64,000 nt of DNA from the NCBI RefSeq assembly GCF_023159225.1, contig NW_025959325.1, forward strand, positions 1 through 64,000, written 5' to 3'. Of the stretch, positions 44,301 to 55,062 are shown piece after piece. The first letter of the stretch is position 1, and every line of letters starts with the position of its first letter. Position numbers and translations under genes: made by a program. Source of the stretch: Perognathus longimembris pacificus (Eukaryota; Chordata; Mammalia; Rodentia; Heteromyidae). The notes under the pieces were generated by a model. The model had not been told where the DNA came from, ran no database searches, and saw nothing but the letters and a program-made list of their open reading frames with translations.

Positions 44301-47100
44301 CAGCTCCCCACCGCCTCTGCCCTTGCCAGTCCTGGAAGTGGCTGGTGTATGGATCCGCCACCTCTCTCACAATCAACCTCATCTCTCTTGCTCAGAGCAT
44401 AAGGGAGATACAAGGTTAGCAGGTCAGCGAATCTGGGCATCTCCTTTCTGCGCTAGTGTCTGCTTAACTCTTGTCTTCCCGCTTGCCTTGGCCTCACTGG
44501 CCCAGATCCCTGCCTGCTACTTCCTGCTATTGAGCAGCCAAGGATTATACTGGCTAGAGGCAGGAGCTGGCAATCCTGGTGCCCGTGGCTCACAGCCATA
44601 TGTTTTAGGCTCCTTCAGGAAGCTCTGCTAAGACACCAGGGAAAGGGATATCTGACCCTTCCCTGCCGTGACCAAGGCACACTAGCACCCAGCAATGATA
44701 TTCATAGGCAGCATCATCACTCATGCAGATCTCCAAGAGCAGAGGCAGCTTGGCATCAAGTACGGAGACCTTTGTGTAGCGGACAGCACAAGAGGGGAGC
44801 CTTCGCCATATGATTGGTTTCCGGGAACTTCAAAAAACAAGTAACGTGTAAACACTTTGAACTCCCTCTGTCCAACCTCATACCTGACACACTCATGCAA
44901 CCGCACATGAACAAAAAATTCCTCACAGGCGAGCCGACTCTCTCTCTCTCTCTCTTTCTCTCTCTTCCTCCCCGCCACCCCCACATGCTCACTATAACAC
45001 ACTGTGACGGGTCCTCCTGGATCTACATCCACATACCTATTTGCACATATGCAGACTTAGGCTTAGGAAGCACACTCTTGTACAGCATCAGGAACACACG
45101 CATGTAGGCAAGCTGGGGCACACACACGCACACGTGAGCGCACCCAGTACACAGTGGCTTGGAAGGTGCTAAGGGGTTTTCGAGGACTGTGTCCTACTTG
45201 GTCAAGTCCAGGGTGTTGTTCTCGTGGTGGGCGTGGCTAAGGAGCCCAGCGCTGCTTACTGGACAGTCCATTGGCACTTGGGCCTCCCCCTGCTGTCCTC
45301 ACCAGTCTCCCATTCCCTGAACCATGCAGCTTCGGAGACCTGGGTAGCAACAAACTCTTCGGGAAAGCAATCAAGGCAGAAATGTCAATGTAACAGGACC
45401 ACATGATTACGCCCCAGTAGTGCCCCAACCAAGGATGGCATTCGTTACCCCTCAGGTCTACACCCTAAAGCACAGCGCTGCGCACAGAGAATGGGGCAGG
45501 CCTGTGCCCCAGAATCCCTTGCCTCTTCTCCCTTCTACTTGGTCCCAGGGTGGTGGGGCGCCCAACCTGGCCTTCCTAGCCACCACCTGCCATCTGCAGC
45601 TGAGTTCCTGAGGCTTGTCCCCTGCACACATACCTCCTTTGCTGATAACTCCCTCCGAGTTCTCTCTCCTAGCCCTCCTGTCCCTGCCTTGCTGCTCTGG
45701 ACTGCTTGCAACTCACACATGCCTCTGCGTCACTGCCTCTTTGCCTCTGCCTCTGCTTCCCAATTTCCCCCTCCTCCTCTTGAGGTTCACAGGCTGCACA
45801 CCTCCCCATGCACCTCTTCACTTCTTCTGGGGAAATTACAACTGCCTCACCCTGGCCTAGCCCTTCTTATCTTCTCCAAATCTCCCTCTGCTCTCACCCT
45901 CTGCACACCTGGGATCTCTCAGTCCTCTGGTGAACACCAATCCCCATTTATCTAATCTGTTGTCTGCCTGCTCTGTGCCCAAGCCCCTCTGCTCCTTTTC
46001 TGTGCACAGGAGGTTTGTGACAAAGGTAGGAGCGAAGCGGCACTCCTTTCCTGCCTTCTGGTTTTATGACTGACATCCGATTGGTCTGGAAACGGCCTCT
46101 GCCCCCTTGGCCAAGACCACCTGAAGACCTTGCCTGGCTTGCTAGGCAGCAGCCCTGTGTTTTTCTGAGCAGGAAGGACTGCACATATGCGACCCACTAT
46201 GCAGAAAAGCCTCCAGGGGGTGGCCGGATGTTTTGTTTCTCCATTCCTTGCCCACTTTGTTGATGTGTGCTTTCATTTGCATTCCAACAGGAACAGCCTT
46301 AAGGGAGGGGTAGTGAGGCTGCTTAGAGGTAGGCAGTTGGTGCTCACAGGCCAGCAGGGCCTCCTGGTGCCTCACTAACAGTGCATTTGCACCTGGGGTG
46401 CTGGGAAGCCTCTGGGCAGTGCCCATATGGTTTGGAGCTCTGTGACATGGCCAGGTACTAGGCGCCTCCTGCTGACTTGAGCCAGTGTTCCAACTGGAGT
46501 TGCCATAGCAAAAAGGGCACAGGGCCCCTTGGGGGTTTGCTGTAAGTTCTCACTAGTTCTCACAGGCCTTCGGGGATGCACAGGATGTGTAGAGCTGCAC
46601 ATCCCTCCCCTGACCATTCTGCTGGGAACGGCTTGGGCCAGGGTCCTAGGCAAATACACTTTCCACCTCCCCTCCTGCTCCATCTTCCCACATCGTGGTT
46701 GAACCCGTGTGACACAGCTCCCCACCGCCTCTGCCCTTGCCAGTCCTGGAAGTGGCTGGTGTATGGATCCGCCACCTCTCTCACAATCAACCTCATCTCT
46801 CTTGCTCAGAGCATAAGGGAGATTCAAGGTTAGCATGTCAGCGAATCTGGGCATCTCCTTTCTGCGCTAGTGTCTGCTTAACTCTTGTCTTCCCGCTTGC
46901 CTTGGCCTCTCTGGCCCAGATCCCTGCCTGCTACTTCCTGCTATTGAGCAGCCAAGGATTATACTGGCTAGAGGCAGGAGCTGGCAATCCTGGTGCCCGT
47001 GGCTCACAGCCATATGTTTTAGGCTCCTGCAGGAAGCTCTGCTAAGACAGTAGGGAAAGGGATATCTGACCCTTCCCTGCCTCGACCAAGGCACACTAGC

Positions 47101-48000
47101 ACCCAGCAACAGTATTCATAGGCGTCATTGTCACTGTCATGCAGATTTCCAAGAGCGGAGGCAGCTAGGTATCCCGGGCCTCAAGTCCGGAGAACTTTGT
47201 GCAGAAGACAGCACAAAAGGGGAGACTTTGCCAAATGATTGGTGTCTGGGAACTTCAAATGAGCAAGTAAACATGCACACAATTGGATCTCCCTATGTCC
47301 AACCTCATACATGACACACTCATACAACCGCACATGAACAAAGAATTCCTCATAGGCGAAATGACTCTCTCTCTCTCTTTCTCTTTCTCCCTTCCCGCCA
47401 CCTCCACATGCTCACTCATAACACACTGTGCCGGGTCCTCCTGGATCTACATCCACATACCCATTTACACATACACAGACTTTGGCTTAGTAAGCACACC
47501 CATGTACAGCATCAGGAACAAACACACACGCATGTAAGCAAGCACGGGCACACATATGCACATGCGAGCGCACCCAGTACACAGTGGCTTGGAATGTGCT
47601 AAAGGGTTTCCGGGGACTGTGTCCTACTTGCTCAAGTCAAGGGTGATATTCTGGTGGTGGGCGTGGCTAAGGAGCCCAGCGCTGCTTACTGGCCAGTCCA
47701 TTGGCACTTGTGCCTCTAGCTGCTGTCCTCACCAGTATCCCGTTCCCTCAACCATGCAGCTTGGGTGACCTGGGTAGCAACAAACTTTGGGGGAAAGAAA
47801 TCAAGGGAGAAATGGGAATGCAACAGGACCACAGGATTAGGCCCCCAGTAGTGCCCCAACCTGGGAAGGCATTCATTACCGCTCAGGTCTACACCAAGAA
47901 GCATGGAGCTGCAAGCAGAGAGTGGGGCAGGCCGGTGTGCCAGAATCCCTCGCCTCTTCTTCCTCCTCTTGGTCCCAAGGTGGTGGGGTGCCCATCCTGA
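47101..48000. repeat. Diverged partial ninth macrosatellite unit
   Basis: This matches the first 870-900 bp of the unit (CT tract, GTGGGCGTGGCTAAGGAGCC, GGGGCAGGCC) but with perhaps 85-88% identity. Homology fades at the GGTGGGGTGCCC position, where a retroviral leader begins. It is probably the old edge of the array, escaped from homogenisation. Confidence 0.9.
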
Positions 48001-48438
48001 TTGTCCAACCTCGCCTTTCTTGTATGGTGCAAGTCAGTTCGCTTTTTGGCAGGAACTGACCAGGAGGGCCTCCTAACGGAGGCTCAACCTGCCCACCTTG
48101 ATCTTGGGTCTGCTACTTTTGCTTCTTCACAGGAGCCAGCGGATCAGCTTAGGAGATCTCCATTTTGTAAGTCTTTTAAATATCAGGCCTGTGTGTATTG
48201 TTTCTTCTGTTTTATTGGAATTGTTTTACCTCTTGTTATTTTGTGGACTGCACAACTGACAAGACTGATAGGCATGGGCGACGTCCCTTCCACTCCCGTG
48301 GACTTGACTTTAGCCCACTGGAAGGAAGTTACTCACAATAATAGTGTAGAGATCAAGAAAGGAAAGTGGGTGACTCTCTGCTCTTCTGAGTGGCTCACTT
48401 TCAAGATGGGTGGCCACCAGAAGGGACTTTTGACTTGA
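48001..48438 (+). pseudogene. Gammaretroviral leader and gag matrix fragment
   Basis: The open frame of 145 codons contains an internal Met at 48,274 beginning MGDVPSTPVDLTLAHWKEV. It continues into KGKWVTLCSSEW, the pattern of the N-terminal matrix (MA) domain of gammaretroviral Gag, with a myristoylation-type MG start. It ends at TGA 48,436-48,438 inside MA. The upstream in-frame part (residues 1-91) has a hydrophobic stretch at about 64-83, reminiscent of the glyco-Gag leader of gammaretroviruses. No LTR, primer-binding site, pol or env was found. It is an old, truncated endogenous copy. Confidence 0.75.
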
Positions 48439-48439
48439 G

Positions 48440-48812
48440 TACAATTCTCAAAGTAGAGGACTATGTTTTTATTTCCTTACATAGTCACTTCGAAAAAGTT
48501 GGTAGATATCACCTTCTCTGGGCCCCTCCCGTGAGTCCATCCCTTCCTTCTCCTTTTGTGTGAAAACTCATTTTGTTTTTTAAACACAAAGAGAAGTTCA
48601 ACCACCTGTCACTCATGGTCTCAATTACTTGTGGTAATACTCAGTTAGCTGCTGTTACTGTGGTGGCACTTACTAAAAACTTCATACAGTATATTAATCA
48701 GCTATAATGTCATGATAGTATTACCATATTACTGTACAGTATTAGAAAACAGATACACAGCAGATAGTGCTTAGAAAATTTCTAAGTACTGTATGTAAGC
48801 ATTTAGGTTCTT
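48440..48812. other. AT-rich non-coding sequence after gag scrap
   Basis: May include further decayed retroviral sequence up to about 48,600, but no motif is readable. Confidence 0.35.
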
Positions 48813-48900
48813 TTTTTTTTTTTTTGGCCAGTCCTGGGCCTTGGACTAATGATTTCTCATTAGTATTACCAGGAGGGTTATATACTTAATTTAATGTTGT

Positions 48901-49085
48901 TTTTATTTTGCCAGTTCTGAGGCTTGAACTCAGGGCTTGAGCACTGTCCCTGAGCTGCTTTTATTCACACACACACACACAGCACTACTTCCACCTTTTT
49001 CTGTTTATGTGGTGGGGAGGAATGGAACCCAGGGCTTCATGCATGCTAGGTGAGCACTCTGCTGCTAAGCCACATTGCTAGTCGA
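48901..49085 (-). mobile_element. SINE, IDL-Geo-like, antisense, with (CA)n
   Basis: CTGAGGCTTGAACTCAGGGC, an internal ACACACAC run, and TTATGTGGTGGGGAGGAATGG mark the element. A short fragment of another copy lies at 48,813-48,848. Confidence 0.75.
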
Positions 49086-49107
49086 ATATGTTGGGTCTAT
49101 TTATGAT

Positions 49108-49337
49108 TGTTCATTATGCCAGTCCTGAGGCTTGAACTCAGGGCTTGGGTGCTGTTCTTGTGCTGAAGGCTAGCAGACTATCATTTGAACCACAGGTCCA
49201 CTTCCAGCTTTTTTTGGTAGTTATTTGGAGATGAGTCTCATAGACTTTCCTGCCTGGATGGATTTGAGCTGTGAGTCTCAGCTCATAAGCTTCTGAGAAG
49301 TTAGGATTACAGGTGAGAGCCACTGGCACTTAGCAGC
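49108..49337 (-). mobile_element. SINE, dimeric, antisense
   Basis: CTGAGGCTTGAACTCAGGGC, CATTTGAACCACAGGTCCAC and GGTGAGAGCCACTGGCACTT mark the element. Confidence 0.78.
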
Positions 49338-49638
49338 TACTTTTTTGTTTTTGTTGTTGTTGTTTTTACAAACTGATTGTAAAGATAAATTACAATATTT
49401 TAAGTGATGAACTGCTTTTCCTAATTCAAGTATTTTGGCATATTTTCTAGTTAATCAGTTATGTAGATGTAAAACATTACTTGGAAGATTGTTTATGTGT
49501 TTATTATGTGGAAGACAGCAATTTGCTTTCCATAATCGTTCATTCACTTGTGAAATATCTTTTCCTTCTGTAAACCAGTCTAAAGCTACAAAAATAGGTA
49601 TTGAACTATTAGAATCTTATTAAACCATGTATTGTGCT

Positions 49639-49740
49639 CTCTCTCCTCTCCTCTCCTCTCCTGTCCTCCCCTCCCTTCCCCTCTCCTCCCCTCCACTCCT
49701 CTCCCCTGTCCTCCCCTTTTCTCTCCTCTCCTCTCCCACC
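49639..49740. repeat. (CTCTCC)-type pyrimidine microsatellite
   Basis: Imperfect CTCTCCTCTCCC run, a polypyrimidine tract next to an antisense SINE. Confidence 0.93.
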
Positions 49741-49962
49741 ACCTGTAGTAACAAGGTTTGAATTCAAGGCTTCATCCTGGCATGTATGCCCACTCAGCTG
49801 GTATTCTGCCACTTACACATCTAGCCCAGCATTTCACTGGTTAATTGGAGATGGAGTCTTTTGGACTTTACTGAATGGGCTGGCTTTGAACCCTGACCCT
49901 CTGCATCTCAGCTTGCTGAGTATCCAGGTTTACCGGTATGAGCCCCAGGTGCCTGGCTAAAT
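49741..49962 (-). mobile_element. SINE, dimeric, antisense, diverged
   Basis: GTTTGAATTCAAGGCTTCATC, TTAATTGGAGATGGAGTCTT and GTATGAGCCCCAGGTGCCTGG mark an old copy. Confidence 0.65.
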
Positions 49963-49974
49963 CATGTGTTTTAA

Positions 49975-50980
49975 TTTTAACACATTTTGTTATGTTCAAT
50001 GTACATGGCTTAGAAATACATAATGACAGTAGTTTGTATGCAGCAAACTACATTATTCTTAGAGAATTAGAGAACTAGAGTGCACATTTTGGTATTGAGA
50101 TTTTCTTTAAAAAAATAAATGAGTAGAACCCTTGAAAGGACAATGAAATATAATATGATGGTCCCATATGTATATGAAGAAGTGTGATGTAAAACACAAT
50201 GAGTTGCATGGTCCTAGATGCTATGAATTCTGAGGATCCAACAATGAGGTGTGAGCTTTCATACAGCTCGGCTTTCTAAAAATTGTTGGTAATTGATCTT
50301 ACATTAATTATCTCATTTCATTCCTAAAACATCCTGAATATTAGATCGGGTATGTATTGAAATCATAATTTGCGTATAAGAAAACATGGCTTAATGTATG
50401 GATCTGTGACCCCTCTGTATATCACTTTGACAATAAATAAGTAATTATATATATTTTTTTTTAAAAAAAGGAAAACACATTGAGAGGCTGCTGGCTACTC
50501 CAAGTGGAGGTGATGGTGTCTTTCTAATTATAAGGCTGAGTTTTTTGCTGGCACATGGTAGCTGTGAGGATTATTCTAAAATAAGATTCCTGATCAAAGA
50601 TGGCCTTTAGAACTTTTGATAACATTGAAAACTACTAGGTCTATCATGATTGCTCTCAACCAACTAATTATGCCTATTTAGAAGTAATAATTATATGAGA
50701 GTTCAGCATTTTCCATTTTCTGAAAAACAAGAAATGTAAGGTTAGACTCATTTTCTCTATACTGATGATGATGTACGAGCTCAATGTAGTTCAGTGCCAA
50801 TGTGATCCTTTTAAATAGGACCATATGAAGTTCTGCCTGATGCTTTGCTCATTTGAGCTAAATTTAAAAATTGAAGTGTTAGGGTCTTTTTTTAATAAGT
50901 TAGCAACATATTTCTAACAAATTTTTAATCTTTTATTGGAAAACTAGCATTTTGTGGATTCTTTGTTGTTGTTATTGTTT
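49975..50980. other. AT-rich non-coding sequence
   Basis: Nothing recognised on either strand. Confidence 0.4.
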
Positions 50981-51063
50981 GTGGGGCATGAACGCAGGTG
51001 CTGACCCTGAGTTCACTCACTATGTTCCTTTCTCTGTTTCTTTCTTCCTCTCTTTCTTTTCTC

Positions 51064-51141
51064 TCCTTCCTTCCTTCCTTCCTTCCTTCCTTCCTTCCTT
51101 CCTTCCTTCCTTCCTTCCTTCCTTCCTTCCTTCCTTCCTTC
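51064..51141. repeat. (TTCC)n microsatellite
   Basis: About 18 near-perfect TTCC units followed directly by an antisense SINE. Confidence 0.97.
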
Positions 51142-51334
51142 ATTGCCAGTCCTGGACTCAGGTCCTGAGCACTGTCCCAGGCTTTTGTTTTTGTTTTGCT
51201 CAAGGCTAGTACACTACCACTTGAGCCATTGCTCCACTTCTTGCTTTTTGCTATATGTGGTGGTGAGGAATTGAACCCATGGCTTCATGTATACAAGGCA
51301 AGCACTCTACCACTAGGCCATATTCCCAGCCCTT
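51142..51334 (-). mobile_element. SINE, IDL-Geo-like, antisense
   Basis: TGCCAGTCCTGGACTCAGGTCC, CCACTTGAGCCATTGCTCCAC and CTAGGCCATATTCCCAGCCC mark a fairly young copy. Confidence 0.82.
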
Positions 51335-51336
51335 CT

Positions 51337-51538
51337 TCCTTTCCTTTCAAGGCTAGTCCTCTGTCTCTTTGAGCCACAGTGCCTCTTCCAGGTTTTTGTT
51401 TTTGTTTTTTTGTAGTTAATTGGAGATGAGACTCTTTAACAGACATTCTTGTCTTCACTGGCATTCAACCATGATCCTCAAAGGTCAGCCTTCTGAGTAG
51501 CTAGGATGACAGACAGGCATGAGCCACCAGCACCCTGT
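51337..51538 (-). mobile_element. SINE, dimeric, antisense
   Basis: CTTTGAGCCACAGTGCCTCTTCC, TTAATTGGAGATGAGACTC and GACAGGCATGAGCCACCAGC mark the element. Confidence 0.75.
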
Positions 51539-51544
51539 ACATTG

Positions 51545-51985
51545 GGACACTTCTAAAATGTATGTCTTATGCTTAAATACCTCTTCTCCACTGCCTTATG
51601 GAAGGAGCCCAAATTGACCCCAGCTTCTTTTTAATTTTCACAATGCTAATGGCATTCAGCAGCAGGAATTCCTGGTTTCTAGAGAGTTGTTCTCTTCCTG
51701 TGTTCCTGTCTCTGTCTCTTCTTCCTGGAATCTTCCCCATTGGTATCTGCCTGTCAAATGGCTACCCATTCTTAATGAACTACTCAGATGTGAAGTTGAA
51801 ATGATAAATCTTTGCTTTCCTTGGCCAGCCCCGCCCCACCCTGGCGGTTTCCTGTTGTTTCTGCTTGGGGCACTGGAAGGCTCAGGCCAGGGCAGGACGG
51901 GCGATGGATGGGGGGCTGGGTGGGGCAGAGCGGACAGGCGGGACAGAGGCAGTGGAGTCAAAACAGGGTAAAATGATACACGGGT
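51545..51985. other. AT-rich to GC-rich transition
   Basis: Composition shifts sharply near 51,830 (GCCAGCCCCGCCCCACCCTGG). No exon is recognised. Confidence 0.4.
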
Positions 51986-51989
51986 GTGC

Positions 51990-53500
51990 AATTTGCAAGC
52001 TGGGGGTTCTGGGTGCTGAGTGCTAAATACTAGGTAGCTGGGTGCTGGGTACTGGGTGCTGGGTGGCTAGGGGCTGGTTACTGGGTGTCTGGGTGCTAGG
52101 TACTGGGTGCTGGGTGGTTGGGTGCTGGGTGACTGGGTGCTTGGTAGCTGGGTGTTGAGTAGCTGGATGGTGTGGTCTGAGTAGTTGGGTGCTGGGTACT
52201 GGTTAGATGGGTGCTGGGTGCTAGGTACTAGGTGCCTGGGGTCTGAGTAGCAGGGTTCTGGGAACTGGGTGCTCAGTAGCTGGGTACTGGCTGCTGGCTA
52301 GCTGGGTGGCTGGGTTCTGGGTGCTGGGTACTGGGTGCTGGGTAGCTGGGTACTGGGTGCTGGGTGTCTGGGTGCTGAGTAGCTGGGTGCTGGGGGCTGG
52401 TTGGCTGGGTGCTGGGTACTGGGTGATGGGTGCTGAGTGGTTGTGTCCTGGTGCTGGGTGGCTGGGTACTAGGTGCTGGATTAGGTGCTGGATAGCTGGG
52501 TAGCTGGGTGGCTGGGTGCTGAGTAGCTGGGTACTGGGTGCTGGGTGTCTGGGTGCTGAGTAGCTGGGTGCTGGGGGCTGGTTGGCTGGGTGCTGGGTAC
52601 TGGGTGCTGGGTGCTGAGTGGTTGTGTCCTGGTGCTGGGTACTGGTTGGCTGGGTACTAGGTGCTGGATTAGGTGCTGGGTAGCTGGGTAGCTGAGTGGC
52701 TGGGTGCTGAGTAGCTGGGTACTGGACGCTGATTGGCTAGGTACTAGGTACTGGGTGCTGGGTGGCTGGCGGCTGGGTGCTAGGTACTGGGTTGAGTAGC
52801 TGGGTGGCTGGGTGCTGACTAGCTGGATGCTGAGGTCCAAATAACTGGATACTGGGTGCTGAGTAGCTGAGTGCTGGGTTGCTGGGTACTTGGTGCTGGG
52901 TACCTGGGTGGTGAATAGCTGGGTGCTGGGGACTGGGTGCTGGGTGGCTAGGTACTGAGTCGCTGGGTGCTGGGTACTGGTTGGGTGCTTAGTAGTTGCA
53001 TGATGGGTAATGGGGGCTAGGTGCTGAGTAGCTGCATGCTGAAGGCTGGCATCTGGGTGCTGAGTAGCTGGGTGCTGGGTGGCTGGGTGCTGGGTACTGG
53101 GTAGCTGGGTACTGGCTGGCTGGGATGCTGGGTACTGGGTGCTGGGTGGCTGGGTGCTGAGTAGCTGTGGACTGGATGCTGATTGGCTGGGTGTTGGTAC
53201 TGGGTGCTAGGGGGTTAGGTGCTGGGTGGCTGGGTACTTGGTAGCTGGATAGCTGTGTGGGTGGCTGGTTGCTGGGTAGCTGGGTAGTGGGTGGCTGGGT
53301 GCTGGGTACTGGTTCGCTGGGTGCTGAGGGCACTGAGGGTTGAGTACCTGGGTGCTCAGTACTGGGTGCTGAGTAGGTGAGTGCTGGCTGGGTACTGGGG
53401 GTTGGGGTGCTGAGTACCTGGGTGCTGAGGGCTGAGAACCTGGGTGGCTGGGTAATGGGTGCTGGGTGCTGAGTAGCTGGGTGCCGGGTGGCTGGGTGCC
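51990..53500. repeat. G-rich minisatellite GGGTGCTGGGTACT
   Basis: About 1.5 kb of degenerate 6- to 7-bp units (CTGGGTG, CTGGGTA, CTGAGTAG, CTGGGTGG). Plus-strand GGG runs are spaced four bases apart, which suits G-quadruplex formation. The ORFs it gives (W/G/L- or P/S/Q-rich) are repeat artefacts. Confidence 0.96.
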
Positions 53501-53559
53501 GGGCCGGGATTCGAGCCCCAGTCCCCCTCCTCCCCGCCCTCCCCTAGGCCCCTTGCCTG

Positions 53560-54390
53560 TCCGTGTGTCCGTCTGTCCGTCTCTCTCTCAGTTGTCCCTG
53601 TGTCCACCCGTCTGTCTGTCTGCCTCGTTTTCCCTGCCCATCCGTCTGTCCGTCTGTCTGTCCCCAGGCCTGGGACCCTGTGCGCCTGTCGCTCTGTGCG
53701 TCCGTCCATCTGTCTACGTTCATTGGTCCCTGTCTGTCCGTCCATCCGTCTGTCTCCTTGTCTGTCTGTCCGTCTGCCCATCTGTCTGTCCATCTGTCTC
53801 TCGCTGCATGTCTGTCTGTCCATCTGTCTCCCTGTTCATCCATCTGTCCGTCTGTCTGTCCATCCGTCTGTCTGCCGTCCGACTGTCTCTGTGTCTGTCA
53901 CACTGCTTGTGTGTCCGTCTGTGTGTCCGTCTGTCTGTCTGTCCGTCTGTCTGTCCATCTGTCTCTCTCCCTGTCTCCCTATTTGTCCATCTGTCCTCCC
54001 TGTTCGTCCGTCTGTGTCTCTGTCTTTCCATCTGTGTCTTTTCGTCCATCTGTCTGTCCATCTGTCCGTCTGTCAGTCTCCCTGTCCATCCGTCCATCTA
54101 TGTCTGTCTGTCCATTTGGCCGTCTCCCTGTCTGTCTTTCCATCTGTCCGTCCATCCAACTGTCTCCTTGTCTGTCTGTCTGTCTGTCTGTCTCCCAGTC
54201 TGTCTATCTCCCTGTCCATCTGTCTGTGTCTCTCTAGCTGCCTGACTGTCCCACAGCCGGTCTAACCGTCTGTCTGTCTGTTTGTCTCAGTCTGTGTCAC
54301 CCCGTCTGTCTGTCTGTCTGTGTTAGTGCCTGTTCCTGTCTGTGTGTCTCCCTCCCTGTCTCTGTGTCCACCCGTCTGTCCGTCTCTCCC
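53560..54390. repeat. (GTCT/GTCC) tetranucleotide minisatellite
   Basis: Degenerate CTGTCTGTCCGTCCAT repeats. The reverse-strand equivalent motif (CAGA/GACAGACAGAC) occurs upstream of CSF2RA at 4,640-4,815. Confidence 0.95.
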
Positions 54391-54451
54391 TTCCCCTGTG
54401 GGCAGCCGAAGCGACAGACAGTGAGCCAGGCCCTGCGGCCCAGAGAGTGAC

Positions 54452-54890
54452 CAAGCACCCAGCACCCCTCACGGAGGCACGGGAGGAGGACTGAGCGCCT
54501 AGCACACACACAGGAGGACTGAGCACCCAGCACCTCGTGTGGAGGAACGGGAGGAGAATTGAGCGCCCAGCGCCTCCTGTGGATTCATGGGAGGAGGACT
54601 GAGCACGCAGGCCCTCGTGTGGGACACAGGACTAACTGCCCAGCACCCACATGAGAAGACTGAGCACCCAGCACTTTGTGTGGAGGCACGGGAGGACTGA
54701 GCACCCAGCACCTCATATGCAGACACCGGGGGAGGACTGAGCACCCAGCACTAACAAAGGAAGACTGAGCACCCAGCACCTTGTGTGGAGACGCCAGGGG
54801 GGACTGAGCACCCAGCATCTTGTGTGGAGATGCCGGGGGAGGACTGAGCACCCAGCACCCACGCAGGAGGACTCAGTACCCTAACCCTGG
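54452..54890. repeat. Minisatellite CACCCAGCACCTYGTGTGGAG, first copy
   Basis: About ten units of 35-48 bp with GGGAGGACTGAGCACCCAGCACC. The same array recurs at 55,901-56,310 with one or two fewer units. It lies 3' of the CSF2RA last exon (minus strand). Confidence 0.93.
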
Positions 54891-54945
54891 GTACGTGTGT
54901 GCATGCGGGGGGGGGGGGGCTGGGGTGACCCGTGCGGCGCCATGA

Positions 54946-55062
54946 TCAGGGCCCAGGCTGCAGGCTCAGCTCCACCACGGGCCATGGCTCCTCCTCCTCC
55001 TCCTCCTCCTCCTCCTCCTCCTCCTCCTCCTCCTCCTCCTCCTCCTCCTCCTCCTCCTCCAA
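54946..55062 (-). pseudogene. CSF2RA: Duplicated partial CSF2RA last exon
   Basis: A minus-strand (GAG)n run of about 25 glutamates is followed by PWPVVELSLQPGP and TGA at 54,946-54,948. It is identical in meaning to 56,361-56,466. The exon is cut within the GAG run at 55,062, where the copied L1-region segment begins, so it has no acceptor or upstream exon. Confidence 0.65.

Larger units (their letters stand above)
27791..47100. repeat. Macrosatellite: eight tandem 2,414-bp units
   Basis: Eight head-to-tail units start at 27,791, 30,205, 32,619, 35,033, 37,447, 39,859, 42,273 and 44,687 (marker ACCCAGMAATGATATTCATA). Units are 2,412-2,414 bp and about 98-99% identical. Several short ORFs recur in each unit (for example 154 codons plus, 159 codons minus). 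They show no recognisable domain, so they look like conserved-by-homogenisation shadows. Unit sequence is moderately GC-rich with a CT microsatellite, a KLF-like GGGCGTGGC box, an ATTTGCAT octamer and a CTCF-like motif. The unit is not one I recognise. Confidence 0.97.

Noticed and set aside
27791..47100. CRISPR-like array
   Set aside because: Units are 2.4 kb with no spacer structure, and the genome is mammalian.
53466..54245. 259-codon plus-strand ORF (CLSVCPSV repeats) and similar ORFs at 56,530-57,405
   Set aside because: These are tetranucleotide repeat translations; all three frames on the strand are open, as expected for GTCT repeats.
54876..54886. Telomere-like CCCTAACCCT
   Set aside because: Fewer than two full telomeric repeats, within a minisatellite unit; not evidence of an interstitial telomere.
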